A DNA stretch of 64,000 nucleotides from Breznakia pachnodae (GTDB lineage Bacteria; Bacillota_I; Bacilli_A; Erysipelotrichales; Erysipelotrichaceae), in contig NZ_JAUSUR010000009.1 of assembly GCF_030814225.1 (NCBI RefSeq), forward strand, positions 62,001-126,000, given 5' to 3'. The stretch's first letter is position 1; every line of letters starts with the position of its first letter. The translations under genes were made by a program, and so were the position numbers. The notes beneath the pieces were generated by a model, which was not told where the DNA came from, did no database searches, and was given only the letters and a program-made list of their open reading frames with translations. Of this stretch, positions 56,938-64,000 are shown piece by piece.

Positions 56938-59484
56938 TTAGTCTAATAACTTTTCATCTACTACTTTTTTAACTGCATCATTGGCATTATCAACACCAAG
57001 TTTTTTATATGCTGCACTTAAATGATATTTAACAGTATGAATGGTTAAGTTTGTCATTTTCGCTATTTCATTATTTCGGTAACCCTCTACTAGTAATGAT
57101 AATACATTCCTTTGTTGATTGGATAACTTCACTTTAGGCGAACGAAGATAAACAGCAATTCCTTTGGTTGATTTTGCCTGTAAACGTGTTGCTTCAACAA
57201 GACTATCTAGATATTTTTCATTGACTACTTTTTCATATTTAGGGTTCTTCATTAAAGACTGCAGTCTTACTAGAATTGGTAATATTGCAGTTCCTTCGTC
57301 TGCAACTACACGAATATATTTATAATTTTGAATTGAAGAAAGTGTTTTTTCTAATATACTTACTGCTTTTTTCTTATCACCAATTGACCATTCTATTATC
57401 ACTTCTAATACGTTTGCTTCTGCTTGGTCAATGATTCTACCAAACTCTTGTGATAACTCTTTAATTCCTTTTATATATTCTCTAGCTTTATCTGCATAGC
57501 CAAGAACCATATAGGCTCTTATTGTAGTAAAATGCTGATAAATCTTGTACAATGCAAACTTACCTGTATCTACAATATAGTAGTTATCTAACCATTGGTG
57601 AGCTAACTTTTGATCTGCATTCATTAATTTCACCTTTGTTTTGAATGCTTCAAAATTAGGTGCAAAATAACTATGGTCACTTTCACTAACAAATTGCTCA
57701 ATATTTGTAATCGCATTTGATAGTGCTTTACTATTTCCCTGTGCATTATGAATTGCAGCAACCTGCATTAAATAACAAAAACCAATTTCATCACCAAATA
57801 TTGCATCCTGACATATTTTAATATTTGAAATTACTGTTTGTGCTTTATCTAATTCATTTCTTTCATACATATAACTAGAATTTAAAATTGGTAAAAGAAC
57901 TTTTCCAATATCCCCAAGCATAGGACCAAGGAAGCGAATAATTTGTTTTGATATATTTCTACTTATAAGATCACTGTAGTCCATACCCGAATGAATAAAG
58001 AATGGTAACTGCATGGTAAATGAGCTCCAACCTAGTCGTTCACTTAATTCAGATGGAGAACGGTATTTAAACAACTTTCTTGCCGATTTAAATAAACTCA
58101 CTCTAAAATCAAGAAGTGTAATAATTGAAACATCTGATACAAATTGTGGATATTCTTTCGAAATCACTGGTAGGTGTTCATATATTTTATCCAAGCAAAA
58201 CAGGGTCATTTCCGCATTCCCTGTTACATAGTAATAACCAACATACTGAGAATATAGATAAGGATATAACTCACATACTTCTTCAGGATTACTCATATCA
58301 GAATAACTGCTATATACATTCACAAACTCATCCACAGATAATACACTGTTCTGATTATCTGTACTATTAATTGCGTGATTACTTCTTTCAATAATTTCTT
58401 TACTACCACTCTTCAATGCACATTGTCTGGCCTGAAATATTTTATTATTTTCTAAATAATACTCAGCTACTATTTTATATAATTCTTTAGTTAATATTGG
58501 ATGTTCATCAAAAAGAATACCTTTTAAAAATTCGGAAAACAAATTATGATATCGATAATTATCTTTTCCTACCTGACTGACAAAAACATTTTGAACACTT
58601 AGTTCCTCTAATATATCTAAACTATCTTTTCTTCCAGTTAAACGAATCGCTAAATCAATTGTTATTTCACTAACAATTGATGTTCTAAGTAGAAATTCTT
58701 GGGTATCTGTTTTCCATTTATCCCAAAGTTGAGATTTAATGTAATTTGAAAAGACTTGTCCATCTTCCACTTTCATATCAATAATTCCACTCATCGCCAA
58801 GGCATTAACACCAATCGCCCAACCTCTGGTAACCGAACGAATTTCCTCTGCTTTTTCAAATGAAATTACTCGATTATACTCACCAAAATACTTCTGTATT
58901 TCTTTGGTAGAAAAAGCCAAATGATCTTCTGTAATAATTGCGCAACGCTCCTGACCAATCGCTTTTATATCATCATACCTTATCTCATCACAAGTAAGTA
59001 TCAATAGTAAGAAAGATCCAGGAAAACGTTTTTGAATCATTAACATTGATTTAATAATTTCTTTATTGTGTACAAGATGCATATTATCTAATACAATTGC
59101 ATATCGCTCTAAATCAATCCCAAATGCGGAAATTAATTCTATTGTATGTTCGATTGGGGAAGCATGAAAGGAAGGACTGGATAATATTTCTTGCATTGCT
59201 TTATTATTAGGCTGCAATGAAAAAATACCTGTACATAGTAAGCGATAAAAAATTGATACAGTATTATCGTATTCATCTAAACTAATCCAGATATATTTAT
59301 AACTGGTATTTTCAAGCCATAATCTTGTAGAAAGCGTTTTTCCATACCCTGATGGTGCTGAGATATAAATGATTCGCTTCTTCGCAGACATCTGATACCG
59401 CTCTACTAATGACTGTCTTGGTGCATAAATTTCAGGTAATGATATTACTGAAAACTTATCACTAAGTATTTGTGAATGATCCAT
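56938..59484 (-). CDS. MalT-type LuxR-family transcriptional activator (LAL)
   Basis: 848 residues from the ATG at 59484 (AGAGGG upstream). Walker A ISAPSGYGKT (41-50) opens an NB-ARC/STAND ATPase (about 35-330), followed by a long TPR-like helical region (about 400-770). The C-terminal LuxR helix-turn-helix (about 785-845) has LSNQQRNVLSLLVEGYRNNE and TIHTVKYHLSAAYKKLGV. Such large regulators switch on in response to a small ligand. The two downstream genes with the 56829-56887 repeats are the obvious targets. Confidence 0.92.
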   Translation of the reverse strand: MDHSQILSDKFSVISLPEIYAPRQSLVERYQMSAKKRIIYISAPSGYGKTLSTRLWLENTSYKYIWISLDEYDNTVSIFYRLLCTGIFSLQPNNKAMQEILSSPSFHASPIEHTIELISAFGIDLERYAIVLDNMHLVHNKEIIKSMLMIQKRFPGSFLLLILTCDEIRYDDIKAIGQERCAIITEDHLAFSTKEIQKYFGEYNRVISFEKAEEIRSVTRGWAIGVNALAMSGIIDMKVEDGQVFSNYIKSQLWDKWKTDTQEFLLRTSIVSEITIDLAIRLTGRKDSLDILEELSVQNVFVSQVGKDNYRYHNLFSEFLKGILFDEHPILTKELYKIVAEYYLENNKIFQARQCALKSGSKEIIERSNHAINSTDNQNSVLSVDEFVNVYSSYSDMSNPEEVCELYPYLYSQYVGYYYVTGNAEMTLFCLDKIYEHLPVISKEYPQFVSDVSIITLLDFRVSLFKSARKLFKYRSPSELSERLGWSSFTMQLPFFIHSGMDYSDLISRNISKQIIRFLGPMLGDIGKVLLPILNSSYMYERNELDKAQTVISNIKICQDAIFGDEIGFCYLMQVAAIHNAQGNSKALSNAITNIEQFVSESDHSYFAPNFEAFKTKVKLMNADQKLAHQWLDNYYIVDTGKFALYKIYQHFTTIRAYMVLGYADKAREYIKGIKELSQEFGRIIDQAEANVLEVIIEWSIGDKKKAVSILEKTLSSIQNYKYIRVVADEGTAILPILVRLQSLMKNPKYEKVVNEKYLDSLVEATRLQAKSTKGIAVYLRSPKVKLSNQQRNVLSLLVEGYRNNEIAKMTNLTIHTVKYHLSAAYKKLGVDNANDAVKKVVDEKLLD

Positions 59485-59548
59485 GAATTGCCCTCTTTCA
59501 TTGACTACTATACACTCATTATAACTGATAGTCTTTTTGAAAAGCAAT

Positions 59549-59591
59549 AAGGTAAGAAGTGAAATCAATTACCTGTTTCATCGCTTACCTT
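59549..59591 (-). terminator. Terminator after the histidine kinase gene
   Basis: AAGGTAAG/CTTACCTT outer stem and ATGAAA/TTTCAC inner pairs, loop of 10 bases. The T-rich tail is weak (ATTGCTTTTC). Confidence 0.6.
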
Positions 59592-59599
59592 GTACAATA

Positions 59600-60943
59600 C
59601 TATAAAAATATTTCAAAGTAGAAAAAATTATCCTCTACCCAGCATTTATAGTTAATATGATATTGTTTCAATATTGAAGATGTAATATACAAACCTAGAC
59701 CATGACTCTTATAGAGTTCTTTTTCATCTAAGCTGTCACTTGTAACAAATGCATCAAATATTTTATCAACTTTAATATCTGTATTTGCTTGAACTGTGTT
59801 CACAAAGCGCAAACATTTATCATCTATATTGATATCAAACTTACCATGTTCTGGTGTATACTTTGTCACATTACTAATAATATTAGATAATACTTTATTG
59901 AAATGATTTTCGGGAATAGTTAGTTGCATTTCACTCATTTGATTTTTATTAACTGATATATGTTTGTCAATAAATGAGAATTGATATATCTCCAATATTT
60001 TATCGATTGCTTCAGATACATTAATTGTACCTACATCTTTTACCGACTGAATTTTAGCTAAATCCAAAATCTCATTTACTAAATTCGACATTGACTGTAA
60101 TTCCTGATAACAGTCATTTAATGCTTCTTCATAATTATCATATCCGTCTACTTTAGCAAGGATTCCTTCAATTGTTACTCCCATTGCCATAATTGGTGTT
60201 TTTAACTCATGCGTAATTCCTCTTAGAAACAATTGACGTTCTTCTTCAAACTTATTTACTATTGTTATTTCTTCTAAGAGTTGTGAATATAAACTATTCA
60301 CATCATTCTCTAAACGCTGTAATTCATCACCATCAATCTTTTTATTATTAGGTTTATAGTCTTTTTCTTTCATCTTATCCATAATAGTAGATAATCGCTT
60401 AATTTTCTTTGAAAAGAATCTTGCATAAATAATTGATAATAGAATAGCTGCAATACTACCTATAATAAGAAAATAAGGTAATATCTTATTTAGCAACATC
60501 GTACTTTCATTCATTGTGAATGTAATCGTTTTAGTTACAAATAAATCATAAGCATTTCCTTGATAAATTACTTCCTCTTCATGTTCTAATGTATCTGTAT
60601 CCATAAATGAAGGAATCACAAAACTATTTTCATCATTTCCATTATTTTGTTCAGGATTATAAGCAACTTCTATTGTTATTGAGTTATAAATCATTTCTCC
60701 ATTTTCATATATTTCAAAATATAGATTATTTTCAATTAATTTTTCTAATTCATCCGTATTGATTCCATTTTCTTCTATTGATTCTTGGATTGCTTCGATT
60801 TGTTCATTAAATCGTTCTTTTTGTATTTCTTGTGTTAAGTATGGAGTTAGAATAGAAACAACTATAAATAAACTAACAACGGTTACCAAAATAATTGTTA
60901 TAGAGACAACTACTGTTTTCCAATAAATTGATAGTTTTTTCAT
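59600..60943 (-). CDS. Sensor histidine kinase (VncS-like)
   Basis: 447 residues. Membrane helices at about 10-32 and 153-175 with an exported sensor of about 120 residues between them. HAMP-like linker, HisKA with H245 in GITHELKTP, and an HATPase with N and G boxes (VLSNIISNVTKYTPEHG, HGLGLYITSSIL). It starts one base after the response regulator stop. With the ABC transporter upstream it forms a Vex/Vnc-like unit in which the kinase is thought to respond to a peptide or envelope signal. Confidence 0.92.
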   Translation of the reverse strand: MKKLSIYWKTVVVSITIILVTVVSLFIVVSILTPYLTQEIQKERFNEQIEAIQESIEENGINTDELEKLIENNLYFEIYENGEMIYNSITIEVAYNPEQNNGNDENSFVIPSFMDTDTLEHEEEVIYQGNAYDLFVTKTITFTMNESTMLLNKILPYFLIIGSIAAILLSIIYARFFSKKIKRLSTIMDKMKEKDYKPNNKKIDGDELQRLENDVNSLYSQLLEEITIVNKFEEERQLFLRGITHELKTPIMAMGVTIEGILAKVDGYDNYEEALNDCYQELQSMSNLVNEILDLAKIQSVKDVGTINVSEAIDKILEIYQFSFIDKHISVNKNQMSEMQLTIPENHFNKVLSNIISNVTKYTPEHGKFDINIDDKCLRFVNTVQANTDIKVDKIFDAFVTSDSLDEKELYKSHGLGLYITSSILKQYHINYKCWVEDNFFYFEIFL

Positions 60944-60944
60944 C

Positions 60945-61604
60945 CTATTTCTCCACTTTATATCCTACGCCTGGGATTGTAGTGATTGTCTCTAACATTG
61001 TTTTTTTACGAATATTTCCTATATGAACATCAATCGTTCTAGTATCTCCATAATAATCATATCCCCATATTGTCGTATACAGTTCTTCACGTGTAAACAC
61101 CCTTCCTTTATGTAGAAATAATAGCTGCAGTAATTCAAATTCTTTTGTTGTCACTTCGATTTTTTCATCATTACGATAAAGCTCATAATTATTTACGATT
61201 AAGCGAATATCACCACTTTGAACAACTTCTTTTTCAGTTGGATAAATTCGTTTTAGTAAAACAGCTATCTTACATAATAAAAGATTCATTGAAAATGGCT
61301 TTACGATATAATCATCAATTGAGTTTTGATAAGCATCCAGTTGAATTAGTTCATCACCTAGTGAACTAATGATCATAACTGGTGTATCTTTCTTTTCGCG
61401 TAACTTTACTAATACCTCTTCACCACCCATTTCTGGAAGAAGCATATCTAATAATATCAAATGATATTCATTTTCTAATGCAAGAGATAATGCTGTTTTT
61501 CCATCATCTGCACTTTCCACAATATATCCCTCACGCTTCAAAAAACCCATAAGGGCTTTCTGAATTGCTTTTTCATCTTCTACAACTAATATTTTATATT
61601 TCAT
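60945..61604 (-). CDS. OmpR-family response regulator
   Basis: 219 residues. Receiver domain with D53 as phosphoacceptor (LILLDMLLPEMGG), T/S and K at PVMIISS and YIVKPF, and a C-terminal winged helix (about 125-218) with KEFELLQLLFLHKGRVFTRE and DTRTIDVHIGNIRKK. Partner of the kinase that follows. Candidate binding repeats lie before the operon at 63709-63741. Confidence 0.95.
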   Translation of the reverse strand: MKYKILVVEDEKAIQKALMGFLKREGYIVESADDGKTALSLALENEYHLILLDMLLPEMGGEEVLVKLREKKDTPVMIISSLGDELIQLDAYQNSIDDYIVKPFSMNLLLCKIAVLLKRIYPTEKEVVQSGDIRLIVNNYELYRNDEKIEVTTKEFELLQLLFLHKGRVFTREELYTTIWGYDYYGDTRTIDVHIGNIRKKTMLETITTIPGVGYKVEK

Positions 61605-61624
61605 TTTAATACTCCCATAAATAC

Positions 61625-62275
61625 TTACGTATCTATTGTACCATCACTTAACGTATATACGATATCGGCTTTCTTACGAAACCGCATATCATGAGTGACA
61701 CAGATGACACATTTATTATGTTCGCTTGCCAGATTGCATAACAAACGAATGATTTCCTGGCCAGTTTTACTGTCCAAATTTCCTGTAGGCTCATCTGCAA
61801 AAATAATTTCACTATCTGTAGCTAGTGCTCTGGCAATTGCTACACGCTGTTGCTGCCCTCCTGATAACTTAGCTGCTGGACGATACCAATCTTCTTCTTT
61901 AATCCCTACTTGGGTTAATAATGCTTTTGCTTTTTCTAACTTATTGCCTTTGATACTTCCTATATCCATTGCCACTACAATATTCTGAACTGCACTTAAG
62001 TAAGTAATTAGGTTAAAGTTTTGAAAGATAATGCCAGTCTCTTTACGATATTTCGATTGATTCAACTTCGATAGTTCTTCACCTTTATATTCAATACTTC
62101 CTTCTTTGTACTTACTTATTCCTGATAATACAGATAATAGTGTAGTCTTCCCACTACCTGATGGACCAATGATTGCATGAACCTTGCCTTGTTCAAACTG
62201 AACATTAATATCATTTAAAATTGGTGTTTGGTTATATGCGAAGTTTATATGTTTTCCAACTAAAATTAATTCCAT
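61625..62275 (-). CDS. ABC transporter ATP-binding protein (MacB/LolD class)
   Basis: 216 residues. Walker A GPSGSGKTTL (37-46), signature LSGGQQQRVAIARAL, Walker B IIFADEPTGNLD, H-loop VTHD. Works with the FtsX-type permease encoded just upstream (one base between). Confidence 0.95.
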   Translation of the reverse strand: MELILVGKHINFAYNQTPILNDINVQFEQGKVHAIIGPSGSGKTTLLSVLSGISKYKEGSIEYKGEELSKLNQSKYRKETGIIFQNFNLITYLSAVQNIVVAMDIGSIKGNKLEKAKALLTQVGIKEEDWYRPAAKLSGGQQQRVAIARALATDSEIIFADEPTGNLDSKTGQEIIRLLCNLASEHNKCVICVTHDMRFRKKADIVYTLSDGTIDT

Positions 62276-62276
62276 A

Positions 62277-63671
62277 TTAATCCCTCCCCAACAGTAATGT
62301 TTTTGGATCTTTCTTTAGTGTTAGAATCATTGGCAATACAGAAGATATAATTACAATACCAAATCCGATACCAACACCTTTTCCAAATATAGATGGATCT
62401 AATATATTTACATCTAAATCCAAATCTACTTCTTTTTGTGATTCTTCAGTAGTTTCACTGATTGCCTGTTCAGTAATGTAATCCTCAATCTGATTGGCAA
62501 CCATAGTACTAGATCCAATGGATATAATAATTGATACCGCCATAATCAAAATGGACTCCATCACAATTTGTACAATTAATGCCAGTTTGCTTTCACCTAA
62601 TGACAGTAATACTCCAACCTCATATTTACGTTCTCTTAAAGAAATAAGTATAAGTAATCCTAGAATCATAACAGCTGCCACTGTCGTGATAAGAACCATC
62701 GTATTGGCAATATTACCCACACTGTCAATTGCAGATAGAGTTTGACTTAGTGATGCTTGTTCAGAAGATAATTTAATTAATGAAGTATCACCCATATCAT
62801 TTTTAAACTCATTCAGAAATGCATCTAAATCATCTGCAGACGTTAATGTAACATTGATACTTTCGTATTGTATACTCGAGCGTTCCTCTGAATTTCCAGC
62901 CATTAGTATTTTTTGTGTTGTAGCCATATTGCTATAGAAGTAATCATTCAAATCATCTTCAGGCATCATTGAATTTTGCGATTTATTACTATCATCACTT
63001 TTTATTGATTCAAAGGTTCCAACAATTGTTACATTAAGAGGTGCCATAGCTACATCTCCACCCTTTATTTCAATTTGTTGTCCGATTTCAAGATTATTTC
63101 TTTCCAAGAATTTTTTAGATACAATAACTGGATTTTCCTCTTTACTATCTGCTGGATATACACCATCCACTAATTTATTTTTCTCTGACTTAAAATCCAA
63201 ATCATTCTCTGGTTTATCTAGTGATTTCACGTAGATTGATGGTACTATATATTTTATTTCCGCACCATCAATGTTGTCAGTTTGAACTGCAAATGGATCT
63301 GAACCACTTTGAGCAAACATATCCGTCATTCCATTATGGTAATTTGATGATGCAAATGCCATAAGTGAATAATCAAGTTCCTTTACATATTTTGATTTTT
63401 CTAATCGTTCCACAAACTTACTATCTACAATGTGCATATCATCACTGATGCCATCACCAAATTCAGCCTGCATCATTTTATTGTAATCAGGAAAGAAGTC
63501 TACTTTTGCTCCCACTGATTTCTGTGCTTTTTTAGTCGCCTGTACTGATGAAGTCTGTAATGCCAGACCAGAAAAAATAAGTGTCATAATTGCACTTATC
63601 ACAAGCAACATCAGAACTGTTTTTTTGTATGTCTTACATACATTCCAAAACGCTCTTTTTAATATTCTCAT
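62277..63671 (-). CDS. FtsX/MacB-type ABC permease
   Basis: 464 residues from the ATG at 63671 (AAGGAGG upstream); the frame open further upstream is rejected. N-terminal helix (about 16-40), a large exported domain (about 45-330) and three C-terminal membrane helices (about 335-450), the MacB/FtsX layout. EVGVLLSLGESK is the coupling region. First gene of permease-ATPase-regulator-kinase. It is predicted to move or extrude a peptide or lipid-like molecule, or to act as a mechanotransmitter. Confidence 0.9.
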   Translation of the reverse strand: MRILKRAFWNVCKTYKKTVLMLLVISAIMTLIFSGLALQTSSVQATKKAQKSVGAKVDFFPDYNKMMQAEFGDGISDDMHIVDSKFVERLEKSKYVKELDYSLMAFASSNYHNGMTDMFAQSGSDPFAVQTDNIDGAEIKYIVPSIYVKSLDKPENDLDFKSEKNKLVDGVYPADSKEENPVIVSKKFLERNNLEIGQQIEIKGGDVAMAPLNVTIVGTFESIKSDDSNKSQNSMMPEDDLNDYFYSNMATTQKILMAGNSEERSSIQYESINVTLTSADDLDAFLNEFKNDMGDTSLIKLSSEQASLSQTLSAIDSVGNIANTMVLITTVAAVMILGLLILISLRERKYEVGVLLSLGESKLALIVQIVMESILIMAVSIIISIGSSTMVANQIEDYITEQAISETTEESQKEVDLDLDVNILDPSIFGKGVGIGFGIVIISSVLPMILTLKKDPKTLLLGRD

Positions 63672-63698
63672 ATTATGTTCCTCCTTGAGAGTAAGAAT

Positions 63699-63741
63699 AT
63701 CATAGCGTTGTAAAATTGATGTAAAATCGATGTATGAATTC
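63699..63741 (-). promoter_or_regulatory. Promoter and response-regulator repeat box
   Basis: On the minus strand TCGATTTTACA and TCAATTTTACA (63730-63720 and 63719-63709) are 11-base direct repeats, preceded by a weaker third (63741-63731). A TATGAT -10 (63704-63699) follows 4 bases later. The repeats occupy the -35 region, the layout of OmpR/PhoB-type activated promoters, so the operon is probably autoregulated. Confidence 0.7.
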
Positions 63742-63821
63742 AAACAATTATAGGTAGAGGCTTTAGATTTAAATACGTTTAATTCTATTTTCATTGTTTT
63801 ATAGTTTTAAATATACTATTA

Positions 63822-63860
63822 ATAAAACAAGAGTCATCTACAATTAGACAACTCTTGTTT
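63822..63860 (-). terminator. Terminator of the partial gene at the right edge
   Basis: 10-bp stem AAACAAGAGT/ACTCTTGTTT, 16-base loop, then TTATTAATAG on the minus strand. Confidence 0.75.
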
Positions 63861-63867
63861 ACAAAGA

Positions 63868-64000
63868 TTAAAAAAGTTCTATTTCTGTTAAAGCTTCAAA
63901 TTCATCTACCCAATCACGGTCACGATACAACACTACAACTTCTTGCGTATACCAAGTATAGTACAATCGATTATCATAACCTTCTTTTTCAATTGCTTCA
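63868..64000 (-). CDS. Partial hypothetical protein, C-terminal end only
   Basis: A frame open from the window edge ends at TAA (63870-63868), giving the last 44 residues (EGYDNRLYYTWYTQEVVVLY and RDRDWVDEFEALTEIELF). It is rich in aromatic and acidic residues with no recognisable motif. The terminator 8 bases downstream supports a real gene end. Confidence 0.6.
   Translation of the reverse strand, partial: EAIEKEGYDNRLYYTWYTQEVVVLYRDRDWVDEFEALTEIELF

Overview
The window is AT-rich chromosomal DNA from a low-GC Firmicute (Bacillota). Four sugar phosphotransferase (PTS) operons, PRD and LicT regulators, cre-type control, a TG-rich Gram-positive surface proteome and strong AGGAGG ribosome sites fit a host- or gut-associated member of the Erysipelotrichales/Coprobacillaceae. 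That placement is inference, because there is no rRNA or other marker gene here. The standard code is used (TGA is a stop). No tRNA, rRNA, CRISPR array, transposase or phage gene was seen.

Layout. 1-3826 (minus): fructose-family PTS (IIC, IIA, IIB), then a Gfo/Idh/MocA oxidoreductase and an epimerase cut by the window edge, behind a promoter whose -35 is covered by a cre site. 4237-6168 (plus): DegV and an RpiR/SIS regulator. 6329-11661: a divergent surface locus with an anchored protein, a sigma factor fused to a membrane-spanning ectodomain, and a leucine-rich-repeat protein. 11732-15451 (minus): beta-glucoside-type PTS (IIA, LicT antiterminator, IIBC, ChbG-like deacetylase) with two RAT/terminator switches, one overlapping the 3' end of licT. 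15656-22563 (minus): PRD regulator, lactose/cellobiose-type IIBC and IIA, 6-phospho-beta-glucosidase, and a RidA-aminotransferase fusion. 22709-32357 (minus): second sigma-ectodomain fusion with an InlB-repeat-like protein and a 2394-residue adhesin. 32555-35327: pyrophosphatase, tyrosine phosphatase, MgtC, acetyltransferase. 35421-42815 (minus): PRD regulator, a small IIB-membrane protein, and a cellobiose-type PTS with GH1 and a MupG-like (DUF871) protein. 42958-48002: aldo/keto reductase, an unknown protein, a short UvrA. 48266-52593 (minus): third sigma-ectodomain fusion with a lectin/MucBP surface protein. 52697-54233: TetR and a divergent PurC. 54284-59484 (minus): MalT/LuxR-type regulator, a possible VapA-like protein and a FIVAR surface protein. 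59600-63671 (minus): FtsX/LolD-type ABC transporter with its two-component system.

The most interesting system is the set of three ECF sigma factors that each continue through a transmembrane helix into an exported domain. Each is the first gene of an operon encoding large surface proteins. I found the same promoter architecture, GAACN-N16-CGACTAA, in front of all three sigma genes. A close variant (GAACT-N16-CGACCAA) lies in front of the surface-protein gene divergent from the first one. Sensor and transcription factor thus appear to be one polypeptide that controls itself and its cognate surface proteins. Five of the surface proteins share an unusual C-terminal motif (GD/SD-x-T/S-N before the membrane helix) in place of LPXTG; no sortase lies in the window.
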